A DNA stretch of 64,000 nt, from assembly GCF_040869045.1 (NCBI RefSeq), contig NC_090320.1, positions 242,358,978 through 242,422,977 of the forward strand, given 5' to 3'. The notes below the pieces were generated by a model, which saw only the letters and a program-made list of their open reading frames with translations, was not told the DNA's origin and searched no databases. Source of the DNA: Eurosta solidaginis (lineage: Eukaryota > Arthropoda > Insecta > Diptera > Tephritidae). Positions 21,874-33,129 of the stretch are shown one piece after another (position 1 is the stretch's first letter; the number at the start of each line of letters is the position of its first letter). The position numbers and the translations under genes were made by a program.

Positions 21874-24800
21874 CCTGAGTTGTGGCCAGTCAATGTAACG
21901 ATCAGCCACTTCCGTTTTTTTCAAAAGGACGCAAAACTACAACAGCGGACTTAGTTCATAGTGTCAATCACATGCCATGCAAATATATCAATATCTTTTT
22001 TCAAAATGTTTCTGGCCTTAGAAGCAAGACCGAAAATGTGCGCCTATTTAGTTCTATATTGGAGTATGATGTATTTGTCATCATTGAGACTTGGCTGAAT
22101 AGTAATTTCTTAGATGCTGGATTTTTTGATCCTAAGCTTTATCATGTTTTCCGTAAGGATAGAGATGCAACAAAGACTGGCCTAAATAGAGGAGGTGGTG
22201 TGCTGATTGCCGCCCGGGTCGGTCTCCAGGCCTCTCTTGTTTCTTTAACTGTTAGTGACACGCTTCTTGATCAACTTTGTGTGCGGATTCATGGCTCTCT
22301 GGGTCAACTGCTCATTTGTGCTTCATACATTCCGCCGTCCAGCCCAGAAAGTATTTATAAGGCTCATGTAAATAATATCTTAAATCTTAAGCGAAGTTCA
22401 GGAGAAACGCAGCTATGTGTTCTGGGGGATTTTAATTTAAGTAATGTTAGCTGGATCTCTCTTGAAAACAATCTCTATTTAACTCCTACTAATATTAACA
22501 GCTCTTATGAATCGTATCTTATTGATAATTGTGGAGGGGTTGGTTTATCTCAAATTAACAGTTTCCATAATTCTTTACATCGCACTCTTGATTTAATTTT
22601 TGTAACTAATAATATTAGTTTTGTTATCTCGGAACCTGCGTCTTCAATTTCGCCACCAAACTTGCATCACCTGCCCTTAAAGCTTGAAATTCAGTTCTTT
22701 GAGTATTTCTGTATTCCTACATCAAATATGAAAAAATCGTTCAATTTTCGAAGATGTGATTTTAATCGTTTAAATTCTGCTTTACGTGGGGTTGATTGGG
22801 ATGCTATGCTTGGCGAAAGTGAAGTTGGAAAATCTTTCAATGTATTTAAAAATGAAATTCATAAGATTTGCGAAAAAATCGTGCCGATATATAAAAATAA
22901 AATTTACAAATCTCCCTGGCACAATAGTGCGCTCAAACATCTAAAGAATTTGAGAAACAAGTTCTTTAAAAAATATAAGTTTACTAATCAGCGTCGATTT
23001 TATGATTTGTTTATTGTTTATAAGAAAAAATTTAACAATCTTAATAAGTCTTTATATGCTAAGTACGTCAGAAATTTTGAGGTAAACATCAAGAGCAATC
23101 CGAAGAACTTTTGGAATTACATTAACTCCATGAAGAGCGTATCTAGCATACCGAAATCAGTAAGCTACAATAATATTACTGCCAACTCTGTTAATGATGC
23201 TGCTAATCTCTTTGCTGACTTCTTCTCGGCGAATTTTATCACAGATAATGATTTAACTGTGGAAGATACAGATAACATACACAAGTTAATTAAGTCTCCC
23301 TCTGCTAATAATTTTGGGTCACTTACTCTCACTGAGGCAGACATAATTGAGGGGATTATAAAACTTAAAAATTCCTCCAGAACTGATGTTGATAATCTTT
23401 CAGTTATTCTATTGAAAAATTGTCCTTCTCTAGTACGACCCTTAATGATTATATTCAATAAATCATTGGAATCGGGTATTTTTATTGATGACTGGAAACA
23501 AGCATCCGTCACTCCCATTTTTAAGTCTGGCAACAAAAGTAACTGTTCTAATTACAGGCCTATTTCCAAATTGTCTACAACATCGAAGCTATTTGAATGT
23601 GTTGTCAATGACAAGCTTTACTTTAGCATTAAACACCTGATTTGCGCCAATCAACATGGTTTTGTCCCGGCCAGATCCACATTAACGAACCTCGCTGTCT
23701 TTTCTGAGGATTGCTACGCGGCATTTAGGCGGGGTTTTCAGGTTGATACAATATATCTTGACTTCTCCAAAGCATTCGATAAAAATTCTCATAAAATTCT
23801 AATTGCGAAATTAGCTTGTTATGGGTTCCACTCTACGTTCCTACAGTGGATTAAATCTTACCTGCACAACAGAAGTAATGTTGTAAATATTGACGGTGTT
23901 TATTCGAAACCATTTTGGGCCACCTCTGGAGTGCCCCAGGGCAGTATTCTGGGCCCTTTACTATTTATCTTGTTCATTAATGACATTAGCTCTTGCTTCT
24001 CATCTACCAAATTTCTGCTTTATGCTGATGATCTCAAGATCTATTCTGAGATCAGTTGTTATAATGATGTCGGTGTTCTTCAATCTGAGATTAATAAGCT
24101 TTATATCTGGTGTGTTAAGAACCGTCTTTTCCTTAGTATAAGTAAGTGCCACACTGTGACGTATGGTAAAATGCTGAGGCCACTTCATACCTTCTATCAT
24201 ATTGCAGAAACCTTTCTTCGAACGAATCTTGAAGTTAAAGACTTGGGGGTATACTTCGACTCAAAGTTTAATTTTAACACTCACGTCAGCTTCACAATTT
24301 CTAAGGCGCTTTCAATGCTTGCTTTTGTCAGACGCCATTCCGCAAACTTCTCTGACCCCTACACACTCAAAGTTTTATATACGTCCTTTGTGCGGTCCAA
24401 ACTTGAGTATGCGGCTTTCATTTGGCGGCCCTACCACACAGTTCACATCAACCGCCTGGAGAGGGTTCAAAAAATCTTTATGCGCTTCGCGCTTATTTCA
24501 TTACGTTTCTCTGAACCGATCCCGTCTTATGAGTCTCGATGCCAACTGATATCCTTATTATCCCTTAACAATCGCAGAATTCTTTTGGCCTCGTTGTTCA
24601 TTTTCGATCTTTTCACGGGCAAAATTGACTGCGCGCTGCTTCTTGAAAGACTATGCTTAAATACTCCCTGTAGAAACCTCCGCCACTTTGAAATCTTTTT
24701 CATAGGGCTGAGTAGAACTGTTTATAACTCAAAAGTGCCTATTAACAGAGCCCTATCAGAAATTAATTGCTTCTCTAGTGTTTTGGATATTGATTTCTCC

Positions 24801-24975
24801 GACTCAAAATACGCTTTTCAACTTAAACTAAAAAATTACTTAATCTGTAATAATATAAATTCTTGTTAATGTTCTCCATTGCTTAATATAAGCAGGTCTC
24901 TGTAATTTAGTCATAAGTGTCTGTACTAAACATTTGTTACTAGACTAAATAAATAAATAAATAAATAAATAAATG
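21874..24975 (+). mobile_element. CR1/jockey-like LINE inserted in the satellite
   Basis: The satellite is broken after gaaagggcc and resumes with atgatcccgtattagtcgag, which are adjacent in an uninterrupted part of the array near 21331-21365. The element therefore occupies about 21874 to 24975. It ends with an (AAAT)n tail at 24948-24974. Only the tail end of ORF1 precedes ORF2, so the copy is 5'-truncated at the ORF1/ORF2 boundary. No clear target duplication is seen in the repetitive flank. Confidence 0.88.
21882..24869 (+). CDS. LINE ORF2: APE endonuclease plus reverse transcriptase
   Basis: One open frame of 995 codons with no stop or frameshift. The N-terminal APE-type endonuclease begins near residue 38 (INIFFQNVSGLRSK) and contains ETWL, GGGVLI and LGDFN. 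The reverse transcriptase follows: NYRPISKLS, QHGFVPARS, DFSKAFDK, SGVPQGSILGPLLF and the catalytic YADD at about residues 714-717. A typical LINE C-terminal segment (SALSMLAFVRRH, RSKLEYAAFIW) follows. The protein nicks target DNA and reverse transcribes the LINE RNA at the nick. The frame has no ATG at its start because the copy is 5'-truncated; its first codon here is GTG. The open frame suggests recent insertion, but autonomous transposition is unlikely without ORF1 and 5' UTR. Confidence 0.9.
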   Translation: MASQCNDQPLPFFSKGRKTTTADLVHSVNHMPCKYINIFFQNVSGLRSKTENVRLFSSILEYDVFVIIETWLNSNFLDAGFFDPKLYHVFRKDRDATKTGLNRGGGVLIAARVGLQASLVSLTVSDTLLDQLCVRIHGSLGQLLICASYIPPSSPESIYKAHVNNILNLKRSSGETQLCVLGDFNLSNVSWISLENNLYLTPTNINSSYESYLIDNCGGVGLSQINSFHNSLHRTLDLIFVTNNISFVISEPASSISPPNLHHLPLKLEIQFFEYFCIPTSNMKKSFNFRRCDFNRLNSALRGVDWDAMLGESEVGKSFNVFKNEIHKICEKIVPIYKNKIYKSPWHNSALKHLKNLRNKFFKKYKFTNQRRFYDLFIVYKKKFNNLNKSLYAKYVRNFEVNIKSNPKNFWNYINSMKSVSSIPKSVSYNNITANSVNDAANLFADFFSANFITDNDLTVEDTDNIHKLIKSPSANNFGSLTLTEADIIEGIIKLKNSSRTDVDNLSVILLKNCPSLVRPLMIIFNKSLESGIFIDDWKQASVTPIFKSGNKSNCSNYRPISKLSTTSKLFECVVNDKLYFSIKHLICANQHGFVPARSTLTNLAVFSEDCYAAFRRGFQVDTIYLDFSKAFDKNSHKILIAKLACYGFHSTFLQWIKSYLHNRSNVVNIDGVYSKPFWATSGVPQGSILGPLLFILFINDISSCFSSTKFLLYADDLKIYSEISCYNDVGVLQSEINKLYIWCVKNRLFLSISKCHTVTYGKMLRPLHTFYHIAETFLRTNLEVKDLGVYFDSKFNFNTHVSFTISKALSMLAFVRRHSANFSDPYTLKVLYTSFVRSKLEYAAFIWRPYHTVHINRLERVQKIFMRFALISLRFSEPIPSYESRCQLISLLSLNNRRILLASLFIFDLFTGKIDCALLLERLCLNTPCRNLRHFEIFFIGLSRTVYNSKVPINRALSEINCFSSVLDIDFSDSKYAFQLKLKNYLICNNINSC

Positions 24976-26930
24976 ATCCCGTATTAGTCGAGAAAAAGTC
25001 CCGAAATGACCCCGACGGGATGCCGGACGAATCCCAAAAACCATCCAGAAATGATGTCGGAAGGGACCCCAATAATCCCGAAAAAGTCCCGCAATTATTC
25101 CGATGGGATCCTGAACGGATCGAAGTGATGCCGGAAAGGTCCTCAAATGCTCACCTAATAGTCCCAAAATGACCTGACGGCATCCCGGACAAATCCCGAA
25201 ATCCATCCAGAAATGATCTTGGGAAGGTCCCAAAATGATCCCGAAATAGTCTCGGAAAAGTCCAGACGAATCCTGAAAGCCATCCTTAAATGATCCCGAA
25301 AAAGAACCGAAATGACCCTGACGGGATCCCGAAAGGATTCCGAAAACTATCCAGAAATGATGCCGGAAAGGTCCTCAAATGATCCCCTAATAGTCCCGAA
25401 ATGACCGTGACAGGATCCCGAACAGATCCCGAAAACCATACAGAAATGATGCCGGAAGAGCCCCCAAATGGCTCCGAGGGAATCAGCGACGGATCGCGAA
25501 AACCATACACAAATCATTCCGGAAGGATCCCAAAATGATCCCGAAATAGTCCGGAAATGACCCAGATGGAATCCCGCACAGATCCAGAAATGATCCCGGA
25601 GGGTCCAAAAACTATCCCGGAAAAGTAACAAAAAATCCCGAAATGGCTCCTACCGCATCCCGGACGGATCCAGAAATGATCTCGGAAAGGTCCCCAAATG
25701 ATCCCAAAATGGTCCCGAAATGACCCTGGTGGATCCGGCAAACCATCAAGAAATAATGCCAAATGATCCCGAAATAACACAGAAAGTCACGAAACGACCC
25801 CTAGAGGATCCCCAAATGATCCCGTATTAGCCCCGAAAAAGTCCCAAAATGACCCTGACGTGATCCCCAAAGGATTCCGAAAACAATCCAGAAATGATGC
25901 CGGAAAGGTCCTCAAAGGATCCCCTACTAGTCCCGAAATTACCGTGACGTGATCCCGACAACTATCCAGAAATGATGCCGAAAGGGTTCCCAAATGATCC
26001 CGTATTAGTCGCGAAAAAGTCCCGAAATGACCCCGACGGGATCCCGGACGTATAAAGAAAACCATCCAGAAATGATGCCGAGAGGGTTCCCAAATGATCC
26101 CGTATTAGTCGCGAAAAAGTCCCGAAATGACCCCGACGGGATCCCGGACGGATCCCGAAAACCATCCAGAAATAATGCCGGAAGAGCCCCAAAATGATCC
26201 CGAAAAAGTCCCCAAATGACCCCGACGAGATCCCGGACGGATCCCGGAAACCATCCAGAAATTATGCGGAAGAGCCCCCAAATGATCCCGATAAAGTCCC
26301 CAAATGGCCCCGGCGAGATCCCGGAAGGATCCCGAAAACCATCCAGAAATGATGCCGGAAGAGCCCCCAAATGATCCCGAAAAAGTCCCCAAATGACCCC
26401 GACGAGATCCCGGACGGATCCCGAAAACCATCCAGAAATGATGCCGAATGATCCCGTATTAGTCGCGAAAAAGTCCCGAAATGACCCCGACGGGATGCCG
26501 GACGAATCCCGAGGACCATCCAGAAATTATGCCTAAAGGGACCCAAAATAACTCCGAAAAAGTCCCGTAATGATGCCGGAAACCATCAAGAATTTATCTC
26601 TCGAAGGTATGCAAATGATCCCGAAAGTAGCCCGACGGGATCCCGGACGGATCCCGAAAACCATCCAGAAATGATGCCGGAAGGGTCCCCAAATGATCGC
26701 GAAATAGTCCCGAAATGATTCCGGAATAGTCCCGAAAATGTCCCAAAAAAAAACCCCGACGGGATCCCGGATGGATCCCGAAAACTATACAGAAATTATC
26801 CCGAAAGAGTCCCAAAATGATCCCGAAATAGTCCCGAAAAAGTCCCGAAATTACTCCGGCGTAATCCCGGACCGATCCCGAAAACCATCCAGAAATGATC
26901 CCGGAAGGGTCTCGATATGACCCTTACGGC
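24976..26930. repeat. GATCC-rich satellite array, right block
   Basis: Continuation of the array at 19843. Around 26160-26430 the ccatccagaaa motif recurs at about 26162, 26251, 26339 and 26428, which gives a unit of 88-89 bp. Some neighbouring units here (about 25980-26160) are nearly identical, indicating local homogenisation. Confidence 0.9.
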
Positions 26931-27868
26931 ATTACAAAAAAGGTGAAGCTAATTATAAAACCATTTTAATAAGGCAGCAGGCGCATTGGAGCGAATAAAA
27001 AGTTACATAGAAACATACAGGTAAAGCTAATAAAAGCGTGCTAATAAAAACAATTGATGGAGGGCGGATGGCGGGAGTAGAGGAGAGGACCACTGATCGT
27101 TCCTCCAAAATTGTCTAGATCTCGTTCTGTATGTACCAGATACCAAAAACTATTGATTTAGGAGAAAATTTATATTGAGTTATAACAATTTATAGATTTT
27201 ACACCAGAGGGTAAATAAAGGGGGCGGGCGGAGGGTGTCACTGCTTACTTTGTAAGCCCTCGACTTATTTGACCCCTTGAGTCTGTGATATTGGTGAAGG
27301 CCAGTATACGTAAAGTTATAATGTGTAAAAATTATTGAGAAATAATTTCTCGAAGGGGTTGTAGGACCCCCACCCCTCTTTCCATGTTCGAAAAAAATTT
27401 CGCTAGTAGACTGTCTGTGTCCCAAATTTCATCAAAATCCGTGTAGCCATTCTGGTGTGATTCAGTCGCAAAGACGAAAAAATATAATAATTAAATTATA
27501 ACTGTTCCTAGGGGGCGGAGACCACGCCCCTTTTGAAAAATATATAGCTAGTAGATCCTTCTAGACTATTGGCTATATGTGTGCAAAATTTCAGCCAAAT
27601 CGGTCCAGCCGTTCTTGCGTGATTGAGTCACAAAGACAAACGTCTGGACAAACATCCAAACATCTAAACATCCAAACATCCAAACTTTGCCATTTATAAT
27701 ATATATTAGATTAGATTTTGATCAAAGCAGCAAGTATATTCAATATGTAGTATGAAATTTAGTAAATGGTTCGCCATGAAAAATGGCATACATACGCACG
27801 TGCTAGGCTCAACGATTACTTTTAACAAATATTTAAAAATAGACTATAATGAAAATTTTGCGATCAAT
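26931..27868. other. Repeat-derived intergenic DNA 3' of CCT4
   Basis: Two passages, ccaaatttcatcaaaatccg at about 27421 and aaatttcagccaaatcggtc at about 27587, are each followed by a gtgattgagtcacaaagacaa-like phrase. This pattern is common near the 3' ends of insect mobile elements. A (catccaaa)n run lies at 27653-27686. No gene. Confidence 0.45.
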
Positions 27869-30511
27869 TTAACCCATTGTATTGACCTAAAAAGTAATAG
27901 AAAAGTGAGTATTAATAAACAGTATCCACTTGGTATTAAGTATATATATATATATATATATATATGACTTACAATATCATCAATCTTCAATATTGAACGC
28001 ACTGTTTCGGTAGATAATGATATTGCCGAAATGCTGACCAGTAAAGGTTGTAAAACATTTTCGGCTAGAATATCAGTAATAGCACCTTTGCGTACATTAA
28101 TACCGGCCGTTTTTTCACCTTGTGCATGACGATTTCTTAGCTCAGTAACTGTAGCAATCGGATTAAGACCAGCATTCTCAGCCAATGTTGATGGTATAAC
28201 CTCTAAGGCATCAGAAAAAGCACGGAAACAATAAGCATCAACACCTTCCACTGTCTGTGCATAAGCAGCCAACTGTAGGGCCATTTCAATTTCAGGTGCA
28301 CCACCACCAACAATCTGAGCACGTTTCTTCACCAAGCAGCGCACCACACAGAGTGCATCATGTAATGAACGTGCTGCCTCTTCGAGTACCAATTTATTTG
28401 AACCACGACAAACAATGGATACAGTACGTCCAGGATTTTGTATGCCAGTAATTTTGACAAACTTTGTGCTGCCACTTGGTACCTCCTCAACCAAATCAGC
28501 ATTTACAAGATTTTCAGCAACAAAGTGATCTAATGATGCTATCGGACGACAATTCAAAGTTTTGCAAACAAATTCGATATCTTCACGTTCAACATCTTTT
28601 ACAACAAGACACTTGATCTTGTCAAGGAAATGTTGGGCCAAGTCAGATACAGCATCTCTGTAAAATAAAAAGTATTTTTTGTATAGTGCCAAGCTCTAAA
28701 ATTTTAATTTACAATATAATTTACCTTAAAATAGATTTTTGCACCAAAAGAACATTGCAGCCTGCTTTCTTAATTTGTTTGACAATATTCAAAATGTAAG
28801 CGCGTTCTTCTTTCAGTACACGATCCATTGCTGCATAATCAGATACAATAACATTGTGATCCATCTACATACAATAACATAAAAAGCAATGTCACTAGTT
28901 TTATGAAATTATGAACTTTGTTGCAACTTACATCAGTCTTTGGCGCTGAAATGCAAAACTGTATCAAACCAATTTTAGCTTTTTCAATACGCTTGGGTGC
29001 ATTAGTGCCAGCCGAACGTGAGGTAAACACCAAACCTTCAATCAGTTCGGTATCTTCAACAGTTCCACCAAGACTTCGAATAACCTTAATATTTTTCAAA
29101 TCAACAGCTCCCTCCTTGCCGGGCTCAGTCACTTTGAGCACAGCGTCAACAGCAAGAGGTGCCAAAAGACTGCTCTGTTGGTAAACGACTTTAGAATTTA
29201 ATGCAGTTGAAGCACTCTTTATAAGAGTATCACGATCAGTTAATTCAATTGGTGTTGACATATCAGTGAGTATTTCAATAGCTTTATTGCCGCAACGTTG
29301 GAATGAGTCGGAAATAGCAGTAGGGTGAATACCTTTGTGCAACAACTTTTCACAAGCTTCCAATAGAGCTCCAGCAATTACAACAACTGAAGTTGTACCA
29401 TCACCAGCTTCAACATCTTGTGCACGTGATAGCTCTACTAGCATTTTAGCAGCTGGATGTAAGACGTTCATTTGCTTGAGAATAGTGGCGCCGTCATTTG
29501 TTATCGATACTTCACCATTGGCGGCTTGAATCATTTTGTCCATGCCGCGTGGACCTAAGCTTGTACGAATTGCATCGGAGACAGCTAAAGATAGAGGAAA
29601 AATTATCATTTTTAAATGCTTGTGAAATAAAATTGTATGAGTAATATCTCTACATCGTGACGTCATTAATTACGGTAATAGTCTAGTTGAGGGTCGACTG
29701 CTAATACGCTACCAAAAATATCGAGAGGTGTCAAACGACGCGTATTAATCTCGAGAACAATAACCCGTTGGCGGAAAAGACAAATTTTATCTCTGTGCGG
29801 AGATATTTGCATTTGAATTTGGCGATTTCCATGTGGTTGTTGTGTTCGTACCCCCAAAAAAAATTGTGCATCACCGTGGCGGACCCGGACTTGGCATGGC
29901 GTAGCCCAGGGTTATTTTTTATAAGCGCGGCCGAAGGCCGCCAACGCAGAAAGGTGTTCTGCGCAAAAATACTATGGATCCGACCCCCGGTTTCGGAGGT
30001 ACCCGCGGGTCTTTTTTTCTTTTGAACGCGTTAATTTTTATTTTCCGCCTTTGGATTATTAATACTGATGTCGACGCGTCGTTTGACATCTCTCTCGATA
30101 TTTTTGGTAGCGTATTAGCAGTCGACCCCTCAACTAGACTATTACCCAATATTACAACGGTTTCTAATTTAAATTTGCTTTTGGTAAAATCTTAATAATT
30201 CACACGCCACACCCCGTAAAAATCAAATGGAATATTCTAGACAGCTTAGTTACATAGCTTGTATGCAATTAAACCAACTGTTTTTATTTTCAAGAAATTT
30301 TAAGTCCCATTTCGTTTATGCCACAAACCACATACTTTTCTACTTTAAAAATATGAAAATGTCGACATCAAGCCTTATTTAACGATATTTTCCACAAATT
30401 CTAACCTTTTGCAGCTTGAATATTTGATAGACGAACATCTGCCGGTTTCGATTTATCTTTGAAGGCTTGTCCTTTTGGTTTAACCGGAACGAAACTTGCT
30501 TTCGGGGCCAT
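27869..30511 (-). CDS. CCT4: T-complex protein 1 subunit delta (CCT4), complete
   Basis: Exons on the minus strand: 30511-30406, 29584-28932, 28864-28725, 28657-27973 and 27886-27869, totalling 1,602 nt (533 residues), the usual size for CCT delta. All four introns are GT-AG. The 533-residue protein starts [14 protein letters not shown] and ends KIDDIVNTMG. Group II chaperonin motifs are present: LGPRGMDKM (~45-53), NDGATIL (~65-71), the nucleotide-binding GDGTTS (~96-101) and GGGAPE (~417-422). The delta identity is supported by [14 protein letters not shown] and [20 protein letters not shown]4 is one of eight subunits of each TRiC ring, which folds actin, tubulin and other cytosolic proteins using ATP. 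Intron 1 (29585-30405) carries a foldback transposon; the last intron (27887-27972) contains a (TA)n run next to its donor, and the final coding exon is only 18 nt. Confidence 0.96.
27943..27964. repeat. (TA)n microsatellite in the last CCT4 intron
   Basis: About eleven TA dinucleotides lie just inside the donor site of the 86-bp intron. Length variation here would change an already short intron. Confidence 0.9.
29672..30155. mobile_element. Foldback element A in CCT4 intron 1
   Basis: The left end ggtaatagtctagttgaggg (about 29673) and gctaccaaaaatatcgagag (about 29706) are inverted at the right end (ctcgatatttttggtagcgt, then caactagactattaccc). The middle (about 29864-29975) contains the conserved core with gcgtagcccagggttatttt and a cggccgaaggccg hairpin, shared with elements B and C. 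No coding. It lies in an intron, so splicing removes it. Confidence 0.85.
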
Positions 30512-31060
30512 TGTTGTATTGTGTTTTCAAATTTATGCACTTTACAATTGATTGAATTAATTTAGGCAACGATTTACGCGGATTAAAATCACAATATCGT
30601 ATACCAAACAAAAATCAACGGAGAAAACGGGTTGAAGAATTTTTTTTTTCTTGGCAGACTTCTGGCTTTTGACAACTGAATTGTCAACACAAAAAATAGC
30701 TGTCAAAACAATAAAAAGAACTGCCAGCAGAGAAATAGCAAAATATTTGAACTTAAAGATGTTGCATGCGCGAACTTCAGTGGAAAGCAGCGGAGGACAC
30801 CTCCTCCACATCACAAACTTTAACACAATTTTTAACATAATTTAAACCCACAAAATACGCTGATTTGAGTTTTAGAGAGTAAAAACGAAAATTTTGAACA
30901 GATTATCTGAATAAAAAATGTACAAATAATTATTAAATAATAAATACAGACAGTGGTAATTTAATACATACTGCTGTGGTGTGTGGTGAATGTGTCCTAC
31001 TACAAGGTTACTCCACACTATTTTTCGCGCATTCAACATTACTTTAAATGGTGGTATTGG
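30512..31060. other. CCT4 upstream region
   Basis: This is 5' of the CCT4 start codon on the minus strand and should hold its 5' UTR and promoter. I cannot identify a TATA box or start site with confidence. The plus-strand frame 30651-30845 has no domain and is not called. Confidence 0.4.
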
Positions 31061-31386
31061 ATTTTATATTAGGTGCCCCGATTTTCAAACTTTTGTTGAT
31101 TTTTAGGGGTAGAGGGGGTCCTAAAAATCATAAAATTATCATCCGCAACTCTAGGAAACTCTTAGTTTATGAACTATAAGCTTTTTAATTTCCAAATTTA
31201 GTAAAATTTCAACTTAAGTCCTGCACTAAAAATTCGGGTCGCACATGTCAATAGCGGTATCAAAAGACGCGTATTTGCGTCAAGATTCAAAATCCGAAAG
31301 CAGAAACTATATTTTTTATCTCGTTTAAAAGTTATTCGCGGAAAACCCGTCGGTACTATTGACGATTTTTTCGTTGTTGCAATTAA

Positions 31387-31826
31387 AGCGCCAAATACAC
31401 GACACGAACATTTCGCGAACATTCCGCAATCTTGTTCGCAGCTTTGGCCATACACCATACGAACTTTTGGCCGAACATTAGCTCTCTTTCAGACAGTGAT
31501 GAATACGGACAACAATTGTGCTGCAGCAATATTGCTCGCTGTGGCAATTAAGCGCAAAAAAAATTTATACATTTCAATAAATTCACTCAGAAATTTTTAA
31601 TTGTCCATTTTATTTTTCCGCGCACGTCTGTTCCGTTCAGAAATTACTACAATTATGAGCTATTTCGCCATACACGCAAGAACAGTTCGCGCAAATGTTC
31701 GCCAAAAATTTAAATATTTTGATTTTTGGCGAACTGGTGAACACCACCATACACGACAGAAAAGGTCGCAGAAACATGACATAACGGGAAGGTTCGCGGA
31801 AATGTTCGTGTCGTGTATTTGGCGCT
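31387..31826. mobile_element. 440-bp TIR MITE with TAA target duplication
   Basis: Starts AGCGCCAAATACACGACACG and ends CGTGTCGTGTATTTGGCGCT, a perfect TIR. It is flanked by TAA (31384-31386 and 31827-31829), or TTAA if the boundary shifts by one base. The opposite arm of foldback B (near 32770-32790) shows the sequence without the insertion. PIF/Harbinger type is favoured by the 3-bp TWA duplication. Confidence 0.85.
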
Positions 31827-31954
31827 TAAGCAAACGAAAACATATGAAGGTGGTGAATAGTGTTGCCAGCTCTACAACAATGTCTTTTTATCTTGGTAGA
31901 ACATTATAAGGTGGGGGCACGTGATGTCCTTCTGCATAGTACACCCTTCTGGGC

Positions 31955-32570
31955 TTAAGTGCAGAATACATACATTTGTCAAATTAAAAAAACGTATATG
32001 AGTATCGGTAGTGGTGTTTATGGTGAGTTCAACCGTATAATTTTTTTTGGTGCAAATAATAACTATAGGGGTAATTCCATGTGAAAAGGAACGCAGAAGG
32101 GTGTACTACGCAGAAGGATATCACCGTGGCGGTAGCCACGGTTATACCACACACCCGGCCTTGGCACGGCGTAGCCCAGGGTTATTTTTTATAAACCCGG
32201 CCAAAGGCCGCCTATGCAGAAAGGTGTTCCACGCAGAATTAAAATTTAACAAATTTCCACCAAAAAAGCTTTTTCAAATTTTTGGTAAATAAAGACTAGA
32301 AAGGTTAGAGATATATATACATGAGATAAAAGGTATTTTTATAAGTTATTTTTGGATTTTTTAATTTTTGAAATCCATCTACTAGTTTCGGAGATATTTT
32401 GATTTGAAAAATTCATAATATCGCCTTTTGACATGGAATTACCCCCAAACCTTTCATTTGCACCAAAAAAGAAATATACCGTTGGAATCAGCATACAAAT
32501 CTCTATAAAATCCTATTTTTTTTTTTTTTTTGACAAATGTATGTATTCTGCACTTAAGCTTAAAAAGTTT
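31955..32570. mobile_element. Inner TIR element carrying the conserved core
   Basis: cttaagtgcagaatacatac followed by atttgtcaaa at the left is inverted at the right (tttgacaaatgtatgtattc then tgcacttaag). Further in, ggtgcaaat and gtaattccatgt are also paired with their complements. The core at about 32120-32240 lies in its middle. No coding. Confidence 0.75.
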
Positions 32571-33129
32571 TAATATTTACTTAAAAATCTCGCGTTTCGC
32601 TAAATTAAATACATTAATTTAAAATTATTCCGAGAATTACAAAAACAAAATACATTGATAGTGTATGGTTGTTTGCATTTATGTCGACGTGCCACCACTT
32701 TATAATGTTCTACCATGCTAAAAAGATATTGTTGCGGAGCTGGCAACACTAATCACCCCCTTCATATGTTTTCGATTGTTTAACTGCAACAACGAAAAAA
32801 GCGACAATAGTACCGACGGGGTTTCCGCGAATAACTTTTAAACGAGATGAAAAATATAGTTTCTGCTTTCGGATTCTTAATCTTGACGCAAATACGCGTC
32901 TTTTGATACCGCTATCGACATGTGTGACCCGAATTTTAAGTGCAGGACTTAAGTTGAAATTTAACTAAATTTGGAAATTAAAAAGCTTATATTTCATTAA
33001 CTAAGAGTTTCCTAGAGTTGCGGATGATAATTTCGTGATTTTTATGACCCCCGCCACCCCTCGAAAAAAAAGGTGGAAAATCGTGGCACCTTATTCAAAA
33101 TATTCCCCAAATTGTGTCTGTATGTAACA

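Larger units (their letters stand above)
31065..33095. mobile_element. Large foldback element B with nested insertions
   Basis: The left arm (about 31065-31380, resuming 31830-31920) and right arm (about 32690-33095) are inverted copies: ggtatcaaaagacgcgtatt at 31257 pairs with aatacgcgtcttttgatacc near 32892, and cctagagttgcggatgataa near 33011 pairs with its complement near 31138. Inside lie two smaller elements (31387-31826 and 31955-32570). The centre carries the core gcgtagcccagggttatttt. No transposase. Confidence 0.85.

Noticed and set aside
24940..26815. Minus-strand frames up to 121 codons in the right satellite
   Set aside because: Same reason as the left block; openness follows from repeat composition.
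27887..27972. Read-through of the CCT4 donor adding a hydrophobic tail
   Set aside because: A good GTAAGT donor, a TTTTTAG acceptor and a conserved VNT ending support splicing instead.
29768..30195. Short plus-strand frames inside CCT4 intron 1
   Set aside because: They lie in the foldback element and its inverted arms; no domain.
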